A stretch of 14,921 nucleotides of DNA from positions 1-14,921 of the forward strand of contig JAHHRV010000029.1 of assembly GCA_020025595.1 (NCBI GenBank), in the 5' to 3' direction. Positions 6,928 to 13,770 of this stretch are shown here, in pieces; the stretch's first letter is position 1; each line of letters opens with the position of its first letter. A model generated the notes under the pieces. The model was not told the origin of the DNA. It made no database searches and saw only the letters and a list, made by a program, of their open reading frames with translations. Both the position numbers and the translations under genes were made by a program. The stretch comes from Oscillospiraceae bacterium (GTDB lineage: Bacteria; Bacillota; Clostridia; Oscillospirales; Oscillospiraceae).

Positions 6928-8927
6928 CCTTCGCACTGGTTGGAAACCAAAACTGCGGCAAAACCACCCTTTTTAATGCTCTGACTGGCTCGAATCAGCA
7001 TGTGGGCAACTTCCCCGGTGTCACGGTAGATCAAAAGGTCGGCGTGATCAAGGGAAAGAAAGCAGAAGTCGTGGATCTGCCCGGTATTTACTCCATCCGT
7101 CCCTACACCCAGGAGGAAATCGTTACCCGGGATTTTGTTCTTGGCAACAACTGCGACGGAATCATCAATATCGTCGATGCGACCAATATCGAGCGAAACC
7201 TCTACCTGACGCTGCAGCTGCTGACTTTGCAGATCCCCACCGTCATCGCCCTGAATATGATGGACGAGCTCCGGGGCAACGGCGGCAGTGTAGACATTCA
7301 GAAAATCTCTCAGGAGCTGGGGGTTCCTGTAATTCCCATCTCCGCTGCAAAAAATGAGGGTGTTTCCGAACTGATCGAAGCGGCTCTGGCTGTGGTGAAA
7401 GAGCGCCGGATTCCAAAGGTTCTGGACTTCTGCCCCGACGGCCCTGTACATCGCTGCATCCACGCCGTGAGCCACCTGATCGAAGACCACGCCCGCAGCA
7501 TTGGCGTTTCCCGCAGATTCTGCGCCACCAAGCTCATCGAAGGCGACGACAGCTTTGCCGAGCGGCTGGGCCTGAGTCAAAACGAGCGGGAACTGCTGGA
7601 ACACAGCATCATCGAAATGGAGCACGATGCCCACTTAGACCGCAATGCAGCTCTGGCCTCCATGCGTTATGATTTTATCGAGGGCGTTTGCGCCCGCTGT
7701 GTAGTGCGTGCCCACGAAAGCAAAGAGCACCAGCGCAGCGTGAAAATCGACAAAATCCTCACCCATAAGTATCTGGCAATCCCCGTATTCGTGGTCATCA
7801 TGGCGGCGGTGTTCTTTGTCACCTTTAACTGGCTGGGTGCATGGCTGTCTGACCTGCTGGCCCTCGCCATCGGCGGCATTACCGCCTTTGTGGACTCCGC
7901 ACTGACAGCCTACGGCATCAACCCGGTAGTTCACAGTCTGATTATCGACGGTGTGTTTGAAGGCATCGGCAGTCTGCTCAGCTTCCTGCCCCTGATTCTG
8001 GTGCTGTTTTTCTTCCTGTCCATTCTGGAAGATTCCGGTTATATGGCCCGTGTAGCTTTTGTCATGGACAAGCTCCTGCGCAAAATCGGCCTGTCCGGCA
8101 GAAGTTTTGTTCCCATGCTGCTGGGATTCGGCTGCAGCGTTCCTGCTATTATGGCAACGAGAACCCTGTCCTCTGACCGGGATCGCCGAATGACCATTGT
8201 GCTGACACCCTATATGAGCTGCTCTGCAAAAATCCCCATCTACACTGTGTTCTGCCAGGCTTTCTTCGGCAAGTACGCAGCCGTAGCCATGGTTTGCCTG
8301 TACTTTGGCGGCATGGTGCTGGGCGTGCTGATTGCCCTGCTGTTAAAATCCACTCTGTTCCGTGGTAATCCCGTGCCTTTCGTCATGGAGCTTCCCAATT
8401 ACCGGATTCCCAGCCTGAGAAGCGTCGTACTGCTGATGTGGGAAAAGGCTAAGGATTTCCTGGAGCGGGCCTTTGGTGTCATTCTGGTATGTACCGTCTT
8501 CATCTGGTTCCTGCAGAGCTTTGATCTGCAGCTGAATGTAGTAGCAGACAGCACAAACAGCATCCTTGCACATCTGGGCCGGTGGGTCGCCCCCATCTTT
8601 AAGCCTCTGGGCTTTGGCGACTGGCGGATGGTCACCGCTCTGGTTTCCGGATTCACCGCAAAAGAAGCTGTCGTTTCCACCCTGGGCGTGCTGCTCCAGT
8701 GCGGCGAAGATGGCCTGCAGGCAGCCCTGCAAACCATTTTCACTCCTGTATCTGCTGCAAGTTTCCTGACCTTTACGCTGCTGTATACTCCCTGCGTAGC
8801 CGCCGTTGCTGCCATTCGTCAGGAGCTGCGCTCCACCCGTCAGACGATTATCGTTGTCATTGCGCAATGTGTCATCGCCTGGCTGGCTGCATGGCTGGTT
8901 TTCCAGGTGGGCATGATTCTGGTGTGA
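6924..8927 (+). CDS. feoB: Ferrous iron transporter FeoB
   Basis: A 667-residue polytopic membrane transporter for Fe(II) with an N-terminal GTPase domain. The G motifs are visible in order: G1 GNQNCGKTT (7-15), switch I region GNFPGVTV (28-35), G3 DLPG (51-54), G4 NMMD (111-114) and G5 SAAK (140-143). A helical GDI-like linker follows to about residue 270, then the membrane domain with the two gate motifs, GCSVPAIMATR (403-413) and YMSCSAKIP (430-438), and a TPCVAAVAAI segment (622-631). Conserved cysteines at 404, 433 and 624 lie in these membrane segments. The length is within the compact FeoB class and no domain is missing. It overlaps feoA by 4 nt and is followed after 1 nt by a small Cys-rich gene. 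Confidence 0.96.
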   Translation: MTFALVGNQNCGKTTLFNALTGSNQHVGNFPGVTVDQKVGVIKGKKAEVVDLPGIYSIRPYTQEEIVTRDFVLGNNCDGIINIVDATNIERNLYLTLQLLTLQIPTVIALNMMDELRGNGGSVDIQKISQELGVPVIPISAAKNEGVSELIEAALAVVKERRIPKVLDFCPDGPVHRCIHAVSHLIEDHARSIGVSRRFCATKLIEGDDSFAERLGLSQNERELLEHSIIEMEHDAHLDRNAALASMRYDFIEGVCARCVVRAHESKEHQRSVKIDKILTHKYLAIPVFVVIMAAVFFVTFNWLGAWLSDLLALAIGGITAFVDSALTAYGINPVVHSLIIDGVFEGIGSLLSFLPLILVLFFFLSILEDSGYMARVAFVMDKLLRKIGLSGRSFVPMLLGFGCSVPAIMATRTLSSDRDRRMTIVLTPYMSCSAKIPIYTVFCQAFFGKYAAVAMVCLYFGGMVLGVLIALLLKSTLFRGNPVPFVMELPNYRIPSLRSVVLLMWEKAKDFLERAFGVILVCTVFIWFLQSFDLQLNVVADSTNSILAHLGRWVAPIFKPLGFGDWRMVTALVSGFTAKEAVVSTLGVLLQCGEDGLQAALQTIFTPVSAASFLTFTLLYTPCVAAVAAIRQELRSTRQTIIVVIAQCVIAWLAAWLVFQVGMILV

Positions 8928-8928
8928 T

Positions 8929-9069
8929 ATGAGTTTTTTAGATTATGTACTTCTGGGAGCGATTGCCCTGTATTGCATTTGGGTGATCTTCTTTCGCAAG
9001 AAAAAGGGTTGCAGCGGCCACTGCTCCGGCTGTTCCGGCTGCAAACACGAACAAAAGGACTCCGATTGA
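8929..9069 (+). CDS. FeoB-associated Cys-rich membrane protein
   Basis: A 46-residue protein easily missed because of its size. It has one membrane helix (about residues 5-22, beginning LDYVLLGAIALYC), then a basic RKKK stop-transfer and a Cys-rich tail with GCSGHCSGCSGCKH (C28, C32, C35, C38). This is the layout of the FeoB-associated Cys-rich family (PF12669), which is found directly after feoB in Firmicutes and may play a FeoC-like or iron-handling role; the function is unproven. The ATG lies 1 nt after the feoB stop without a strong ribosome binding site, so it probably depends on translational coupling. The last codons and the stop codon lie inside the operon terminator hairpin. Confidence 0.88.
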   Translation: MSFLDYVLLGAIALYCIWVIFFRKKKGCSGHCSGCSGCKHEQKDSD

Positions 9070-9087
9070 ATCGGAGTCCTTTTTCTT
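9053..9087. terminator. Bidirectional terminator between the feo operon and the convergent gene
   Basis: A perfect 14-bp stem (9053-9066 with 9070-9083) closes a 3-nt loop, and that loop is the TGA stop codon of the Cys-rich gene. T-rich sequence follows on both strands (TTTTTCTTTT on plus, TTTTGTT on minus), so it can end the feo transcript and the opposing 9105-9713 transcript. Confidence 0.92.
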
Positions 9088-9104
9088 TTGGCAAATCAAT
9101 CTGT

Positions 9105-9713
9105 TTACGGCAGCACGATCACATCAAAATCGCAGCAGTCGTCGCCGTTTCCCATGGTCTTCATCCGGTTCCACAGGAGCTTTGGATGGAGATTTTCGTT
9201 GCATATATCATCCGTGTGACAGAAAACCCGTACCAGCTCCCGGCAGCCATATTTTGCACAGATCTGGCAGTAGGGGCACTCCAGCATATCAAACTTCACC
9301 CGGTCCATCCCTGTGGAGTAAAACCGGAATTTGAATCCAGCCGCCGCTCCGTATGTTTTTCTGGTGACGATTTTCCACATCAGGGGCATGGCTCTGTAAA
9401 GTCCGGGGATTTTTAATAATTTCCGCAGCATGGAGGCATACTCTTCCGAGCTGCCTGTATATGCGTCATAGATGAAAATATAGGCCTTTTTCTTGCTCAC
9501 ACCCTCTGCCTGCAATGATCTGTACATTCCGATGGTGGGATATATATCCCCCACCGTGTGGCGCTTTACCGCCCTGGTCTCGTCCGGATTCTGCGCACAG
9601 AGGGCATGAAATTCCCGCCAGGCGCCCAGCATGATCCGTCTGCCGCGCTTCTGGCCGAATTCTTCATATATCAGTGGTTCCATCCGGGACAGCACTTTAT
9701 TCCTCTTGTGCAA
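9105..9713 (-). CDS. L-2-amino-thiazoline-4-carboxylic acid hydrolase-like protein
   Basis: A 202-residue cytoplasmic protein whose C-terminal half resembles the ATC hydrolase family (PF14196): ECPYCQIC (145-152), GCREL (156-160), a CHTDDIC segment (165-171), NLHPKL (174-179) and the closing GDDCCDF. Family founders in Pseudomonas act in the conversion of 2-amino-thiazoline-4-carboxylate to cysteine, but most clostridial members have no tested substrate, so the name is by family only. Eight of the nine cysteines lie after residue 145, which suggests metal or redox chemistry. The TTG start is preferred because AGGAGG lies 7 nt before it; the next in-frame ATG (9683) has no such site. It is monocistronic and converges on the feo operon. 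Confidence 0.72.
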   Translation of the reverse strand: MHKRNKVLSRMEPLIYEEFGQKRGRRIMLGAWREFHALCAQNPDETRAVKRHTVGDIYPTIGMYRSLQAEGVSKKKAYIFIYDAYTGSSEEYASMLRKLLKIPGLYRAMPLMWKIVTRKTYGAAAGFKFRFYSTGMDRVKFDMLECPYCQICAKYGCRELVRVFCHTDDICNENLHPKLLWNRMKTMGNGDDCCDFDVIVLP

Positions 9714-9772
9714 TGTGATTCCTCCTGCCTGGGATAAGGGTTCTGCCTGAGCAAATCGCTTAACATAATATC

Positions 9773-9801
9773 AGAATAACACGCCCTTTCAGGGAAGTCA
9801 A
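9773..9801 (-). promoter_or_regulatory. Promoter of the ATC-hydrolase-like gene
   Basis: On the minus strand TTGACT (9801-9796) and TATTCT (9778-9773) are separated by 17 nt and point toward the TTG-started gene, giving a leader of about 55 nt. The spacer contains a short dyad CCCT-TTC-AGGG (9784-9794) that could be an operator. Confidence 0.55.
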
Positions 9802-9837
9802 CGACCATGCCTTTTTCAGTTTTTGCAGGTTAAAAAA

Positions 9838-9866
9838 GAATAAAATGTCAGCTCCGGCAGATACTA
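9838..9866 (+). promoter_or_regulatory. Candidate sigma-G (forespore) promoter of spoVT
   Basis: GAATA (9838-9842), a 17-nt spacer and GATACTA (9860-9866) match the sigma-G consensus GNATA / CATNNTA apart from the first base of the -10. Transcription would start about 20-25 nt before the spoVT ATG. In B. subtilis spoVT is transcribed by sigma-G, which makes the match plausible. No convincing vegetative promoter is seen here. Confidence 0.5.
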
Positions 9867-9895
9867 AAGGAAAAACCTGCTAAGGAGGAATATCT

Positions 9896-10438
9896 ATGAA
9901 AGCAACAGGTATCGTTCGCCGTGTAGACAGTCTGGGACGGGTCGTTATTCCCAAGGAAATACGCCACACCCTGCGCATCAAGGAAGGTTCGCCTCTGGAA
10001 ATTTACACGGACAAGGACGGCAGCATCACCTTCCGCAAATACTCCCCTCTGGGAGATCTCCAGGATTTTTCCGCCCAGATGTGTGAAGCCATTCACAAAA
10101 ACACCGGCCATATTGCCGCTGTCAGCGATCTGGATTCCATCATTGCCGTGTCCGGAGCGCCCCGTCGGGAGCTGCAGGAGCGCACAAACTCCGCCGCGCT
10201 GGAGCAGCTGATGGAGCAGAGAAAATTCTACCGGTACCAGCCGGGAGAAAAGCGGCTCTTCCCTACCGAAAGCTCCGACAAATACCCGCTGGGCGTTGCC
10301 GTGCCCATTTTGTCTCAGGGCGACCTGATCGGCAGCGTGATGCTGCTGATGGATGCTTCGTCCGAAGCTCCCGTGGAATCCGACCAGAAGCTGGTGCAGA
10401 CCATTGCAGAATTTCTGGGGCGTCAGATGGAAACCTGA
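9896..10438 (+). CDS. spoVT: Stage V sporulation protein T (AbrB-family regulator)
   Basis: A 180-residue DNA-binding regulator. Residues 1-50 form the AbrB/SpoVT swapped-hairpin domain, and the opening MKATGIVRRVDSLGRVVIPK plus EIRHTLRIKEGSPLEI are almost identical to B. subtilis SpoVT. Residues about 57-180 correspond to its GAF-like domain, with HIAAVSDLDSIIAVSGAPRR and a C-terminal EFLGRQMET closely resembling the SpoVT end. The length equals that of SpoVT (178 residues in B. subtilis) and about doubles AbrB. SpoVT modulates forespore gene expression and spore coat/germination properties, so its presence supports a spore-forming or recently spore-forming host. AAGGAGG lies 7 nt before the ATG. 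It is monocistronic and ends at a shared terminator. Confidence 0.93.
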   Translation: MKATGIVRRVDSLGRVVIPKEIRHTLRIKEGSPLEIYTDKDGSITFRKYSPLGDLQDFSAQMCEAIHKNTGHIAAVSDLDSIIAVSGAPRRELQERTNSAALEQLMEQRKFYRYQPGEKRLFPTESSDKYPLGVAVPILSQGDLIGSVMLLMDASSEAPVESDQKLVQTIAEFLGRQMET

Positions 10439-10455
10439 GTTTTTCTCAAAGTACA

Positions 10456-10500
10456 AAGAAAAATCCCCGAACCGTGCTGATGTCGGTTCGGGGATTTGAT
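10456..10500. terminator. Shared terminator between spoVT and the LCP gene
   Basis: A perfect 14-bp stem (10461-10474 with 10484-10497) closes a 9-nt loop. On the minus strand it is followed by TTTTTC, so it is a strong terminator for the LCP gene, whose stop lies 26 nt before it. On the plus strand the downstream tract is weaker (ATTTGATATTATT), but it still probably ends spoVT transcription. Confidence 0.88.
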
Positions 10501-10523
10501 ATTATTGCATAGTCACTCGAGTC

Positions 10524-12056
10524 TTACTCGATGGGAGCCACATCTGCTTCGGTCAGGGTCTTGCCGTCCAGAACCTTGCCGATCAGATCGGAAGCCTTTG
10601 CTACAGTCGAATCATTGGGATACATAACGGATGCCACACCTGCGATGGTGGAGTCCATTCCGCCGTAGCCGGTAACTGCATAGGACTGCACATTCCAGGT
10701 TGCCATGTCGCTCACCTGCATATTGATCAGCTTACTGAAGATATCACTGGGCATACTGGTGGAGAACATACCCTGCAGGCTGTCCAGAATGTCAGAATAA
10801 TTGGTAATGATAGAGCCGGATGCCAGCTTATTCACAACCGCGGTGATTACCTGCATCTGATGTCTGCCACGGGCATTGTCGCCGTCGGCATAGGAATAGC
10901 GGTCACGGGCAAACCTCAGAGCCTCCTCGCCATCCATATAGTTGGTGCCGGAATCCAGATGGACGCCGTCGCCGTTTTCAGAGTAGATCTCAATGCCGCC
11001 GATGGCATCGATCAGGGTCTCAAAGCCGGTGAAATTGATCTGCGCATTGTACTTAATAGGGTATCCATACAGGTTGGACAGTGCTTCCATGGAATTTTCC
11101 ATGCCGTCCAGACCGCAGTGGGTCAGCTTATCCATAACGCCGTAGGCGGGGTTCTGGATATAGTAGTCACGGGGGGTGTTCACCAGCAGGATCTGCTTGG
11201 TTGCAGGATGCACGACCGCCAGAATGTTCACGTCACTGCGGCTGACGCTGTCGGTCAGGGTGTCGCTTCTGGTGTCAGAGCCGCTGAGATACATGATAAA
11301 GGGTGTCTCTTCCACGCTCTTGGTGGGTTCGGCAGGCTTGTTGGCCTGAGTTTTGTCGTCGGCAGGCTTTGTCTGCTCAACCAGCTTTTCTACATTGTAC
11401 TTGTAAATGATCTTGGTAGCCGTTGCAAAGTCCTTATAGCTATCAAATTCCGTAAACAGGCCTGCATATGCCACATTCAGGATCATTGCCTGAGCCTTGC
11501 CGGAGTACAGTGCTCCTGCCAGCTCGTCCAGAGAGTTATAGCGCTCAACCTTGATCTTACCGCCCACCAGCTTTTCGATCTCAGCAATGGCAGCAGCGGT
11601 GTTTTCCTTGTCGCGCAGCTCTGTAATGGCAAAGGTGTAATCCTTGGCATCTTCGATCTTCTCGGCCTTGTCTGTTGCCATGACATACACGCCCACCTGT
11701 GCAGCCACGGTGGGAACCTTTGTGATAACATCGACAGTCTGGTTGACCTTGGAAACAGCCTTCCAGCCGAACAGGCATCCGGCTGCAATCACCACGGACA
11801 GGACATAGGCCGTGATCTTCTTGCCATGGCCCGTACGCTTCTGCCATTTTCCGGTGCGGGGGAACATGGCAACGATGACGGGAATGTCAATGAGCAAAAC
11901 AACGACCAGAATGGGAATGAAGAACTTCATGGGCAGCATCTTCAGCTTCCAGACCTGGAAAAACAGCAGTCCTTCGGATACCAGCAGCAGCGCCAGAAGC
12001 ACGAAAGAAATGACACGCCAGCCCTTCCAAACCTTCGATGATTTGTTATTTTTCAT
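10524..12056 (-). CDS. LytR-CpsA-Psr (LCP) family glycopolymer ligase
   Basis: A 510-residue membrane protein of the LCP family, whose members transfer undecaprenyl-linked glycopolymers such as teichoic acids or capsule to peptidoglycan outside the membrane. Three hydrophobic segments occupy the N-terminus (about 14-36, 42-64 and 81-100). A region resembling a periplasmic-binding-protein fold follows (about 110-205), then a Lys/Pro-rich linker (230-250). The LCP domain starts near 252 and carries the expected residues: SGSDTR (258-263), SRSDVN with Arg273 and Asp275, NTPRDYY with Arg296 and Asp297, and FARDRYSYADGDNARGRHQ (382-400). The extra N-terminal domain is larger than in B. subtilis TagT/U/V. 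The ATG has only a weak AGG 9-10 nt upstream. It is monocistronic, with its own promoter and terminator. The polymer handled cannot be told from sequence. Confidence 0.9.
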   Translation of the reverse strand: MKNNKSSKVWKGWRVISFVLLALLLVSEGLLFFQVWKLKMLPMKFFIPILVVVLLIDIPVIVAMFPRTGKWQKRTGHGKKITAYVLSVVIAAGCLFGWKAVSKVNQTVDVITKVPTVAAQVGVYVMATDKAEKIEDAKDYTFAITELRDKENTAAAIAEIEKLVGGKIKVERYNSLDELAGALYSGKAQAMILNVAYAGLFTEFDSYKDFATATKIIYKYNVEKLVEQTKPADDKTQANKPAEPTKSVEETPFIMYLSGSDTRSDTLTDSVSRSDVNILAVVHPATKQILLVNTPRDYYIQNPAYGVMDKLTHCGLDGMENSMEALSNLYGYPIKYNAQINFTGFETLIDAIGGIEIYSENGDGVHLDSGTNYMDGEEALRFARDRYSYADGDNARGRHQMQVITAVVNKLASGSIITNYSDILDSLQGMFSTSMPSDIFSKLINMQVSDMATWNVQSYAVTGYGGMDSTIAGVASVMYPNDSTVAKASDLIGKVLDGKTLTEADVAPIE

Positions 12057-12110
12057 TGTAAAATACCTGATTTCTTATTTTATTGATTCTTTTTTCTTTT
12101 TTACACAATA

Positions 12111-12146
12111 CGAATTCATTCTAACATACTGCCATCTTTTTTTCAA
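12111..12146 (-). promoter_or_regulatory. Promoter of the LCP gene
   Basis: On the minus strand TTGAAA (12146-12141), a 17-nt spacer and TAGAAT (12123-12118) form a near-consensus sigma-A promoter, reinforced by a TG extension just before the -10. It gives a leader of about 55 nt. Confidence 0.75.
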
Positions 12147-12278
12147 TATGACAAAATTGCGCAAAAGCTTGCATTTGTCCCGCTTTTTTTCTTGTGGTAT
12201 GTGTGTATATTTCCGGTTATTCTGCCCCGGCAGAGGGGATTCTATGCCGTTTTTGCGAACCGCACATACAAATACGAA

Positions 12279-12307
12279 GCCGCCGGACCACGCTGTGGTC
12301 CGGCGGC
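12279..12307 (-). terminator. Strong hairpin after the decayed minus-strand gene
   Basis: A perfect 13-bp GC-rich stem (12279-12291 with 12295-12307) closes a 3-nt loop. It lies 8 nt past the final stop codon of the gene remnant at 12316-12492 on the minus strand, the usual place of a terminator. The following tract (TTCGTATTTGT) is only moderately T-rich. Confidence 0.65.
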
Positions 12308-12315
12308 AGGTGCGC

Positions 12316-12492
12316 TTATTTTTTGCCCGGTTCTGTCCGGTTGTCCATATCAAAGATGTTCTGATCCTTGACGGTCAGCCAGTCACCCGGAATGAATGTG
12401 GTACCGTTGTTGATTGCGGTATTTTATTCCGTGGAGGTGAACACATACTGTTCGGGCTGGTTGTAAGAGCCCTGGGTGTACAGGTACCTATT
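12316..12492 (-). pseudogene. C-terminal remnant of an unrecognised minus-strand gene
   Basis: On the minus strand one frame reads YLYTQGSYNQPEQYVFTSTE, then an in-frame TAA (12426-12424), then 35 further codons containing NGTTFIPGDWLTVKDQNIFD and ending at a natural TAA followed by a hairpin. The composition looks coding, and a terminator follows as for a real gene end. There is no start codon or ribosome binding site, the frame is stopped upstream by TGA inside a 10-bp tandem repeat, and the internal stop splits it. The tail (aromatic and polar, with GDWLTV) would suit an extracytoplasmic domain, but I do not recognise the family. Confidence 0.55.
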
Positions 12493-12518
12493 TCAGACTA
12501 TTTCAGACTATTTCAGAA
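12489..12518. repeat. Three tandem copies of a 10-bp unit
   Basis: TATTTCAGAC occurs twice in tandem, followed by a third copy ending in AA instead of AC. The array sits exactly where the coding-looking remnant loses its frame. Confidence 0.9.
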
Positions 12519-12598
12519 TTTTTAATGTTCCAAAATGCGCAAATCAGATCGGTTTTGTCGCATCCTCCTCTCCCCGATCCGAACCGCACTGCGCTCTA

Positions 12599-12627
12599 TT
12601 GACAGATTCTTGTATGACAGATAAACT
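12599..12627 (+). promoter_or_regulatory. Promoter of the DUF362-DUF89 operon
   Basis: A perfect -35 TTGACA (12599-12604), a 17-nt spacer and TAAACT (12622-12627) point toward the Fe-S protein gene. The leader would be about 32 nt and includes AGGAGG (12656-12661). Confidence 0.65.
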
Positions 12628-12666
12628 ATAGATACATTATGAAACACGCTAAACAGGAGGTAGTTT

Positions 12667-13770
12667 ATGTCATCCAAAGTTTACTTTACCGACTTCTGTA
12701 CCAACGGTACCGAATCGCTGCCCCAGAAGCTGGCCCGTCTGGTGATGACCGCAGGCCTTGATCAGATCGATTTCAAAGACAAGTTCGTCGCCATCAAAAT
12801 TCACTTTGGCGAGCTGGGCAATCTGGCCTATGTCCGTCCCAACTATGCAAAAGTCATTGCAGACCTGGTAAAAGATTTGGGCGGCAAGCCCTTCCTGACC
12901 GATTCCAACACCATGTATGTAGGCTCCCGCAAAAACGCACTGGATCATCTGGAAACCGCATACCTCAATGGCTTCTCTCCCTTCTCCACCGGCTGCCATG
13001 TCATCATCGCCGACGGTCTGAAGGGTACCGACGATGTGGAAGTGCAGGTTGAGGGCGCTGAGTATACCAAGTCTGCAAAAATCGGCCGAGCCATTATGGA
13101 TGCCGACATCGTCATCTCCCTGAACCACTTCAAAGGCCACGAAGAAGCCGGTTTCGGCGGAGCTCTGAAGAATCTGGGCATGGGCAGCGGCTCCAACGAA
13201 GGCAAGCGGGATATGCACTCCGCCGGCCGTCCCATGGTTGATAAGGATAAATGTGTCGGCTGCGGCGAATGTGCCAAAAACTGCGCCCATGACGGCCCTC
13301 AGCTGAAGGACGGCGTCATGGAGATCAACTGGGCAAACTGCATGGGCTGCGGCCGCTGTCTGGATGTATGTCCCATGGGAGCCATCTACCACAGCAACCA
13401 GAACGCCATCGATATGCTCAACTATAAAATTGCGGAGTATGCCAAGGCTGTTGTGCAGAACCGCCCCAATTTCCACATCAATATGGTCATGGATGTCAGC
13501 CCCTACTGCGACTGTCACAGCGATAATGACCTGCCCATCGTGCCGGATGTGGGTATGTTCGCCTCCTTTGACCCGGTAGCTCTGGATCTTGCGTGCTGCG
13601 AAGCCGTCAATGCTCAGCCCATTATGCCCGGCTCCAAGCTGGACAAGGCCAACCGTCCGGATCTTGACCACCTGACCGCCGATTTCCCCAAGACCAATTG
13701 GCGGACACAGATCACCCACGGCAAGAAGATCGGTCTGGGAGAAGACAGTTATGAGTTGGTGCGCGTATGA
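12667..13770 (+). CDS. DUF362 Fe-S protein with two [4Fe-4S] ferredoxin motifs
   Basis: A 367-residue cytoplasmic protein of the DUF362 type (PF04015) with a ferredoxin insert. The DUF362 part spans about residues 3-185 and resumes after 270 (KIHFGELGN near 44-52, SLNHFKGHEEAGFGGALKNLGMG near 151-173, and VPDVGMFASFDPVALDLAC near 292-310). Two complete [4Fe-4S] motifs lie between: CVGCGECAKNC (C196, C199, C202, C206) and CMGCGRCLDVCP (C225, C228, C231, C235). A further CDC (281-283) lies nearby. No signal peptide is seen. The family is widespread in anaerobes, but its reaction is not known; electron transfer to or from the DUF362 site is the natural guess. AGGAGG lies 5 nt before the ATG, and the 3' end overlaps the next gene in an ATGA arrangement. 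Confidence 0.88.
   Translation: MSSKVYFTDFCTNGTESLPQKLARLVMTAGLDQIDFKDKFVAIKIHFGELGNLAYVRPNYAKVIADLVKDLGGKPFLTDSNTMYVGSRKNALDHLETAYLNGFSPFSTGCHVIIADGLKGTDDVEVQVEGAEYTKSAKIGRAIMDADIVISLNHFKGHEEAGFGGALKNLGMGSGSNEGKRDMHSAGRPMVDKDKCVGCGECAKNCAHDGPQLKDGVMEINWANCMGCGRCLDVCPMGAIYHSNQNAIDMLNYKIAEYAKAVVQNRPNFHINMVMDVSPYCDCHSDNDLPIVPDVGMFASFDPVALDLACCEAVNAQPIMPGSKLDKANRPDLDHLTADFPKTNWRTQITHGKKIGLGEDSYELVRV

Noticed and set aside
10860..12041. Long plus-strand frame (393 codons) opposite the LCP gene
   Set aside because: The LCP motifs are on the minus strand, with a promoter and terminator. The antisense product has no domain or ribosome binding site.
11812..12525. Plus-strand open frame through the LCP promoter region
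   Set aside because: It runs across a promoter, a hairpin and the remnant of a minus-strand gene, has no ribosome binding site, and its translation looks random.
12670..13719. Long minus-strand frame opposite the DUF362 gene
   Set aside because: The plus strand carries two complete [4Fe-4S] motifs, AGGAGG and a promoter. The antisense frame is a composition artefact.
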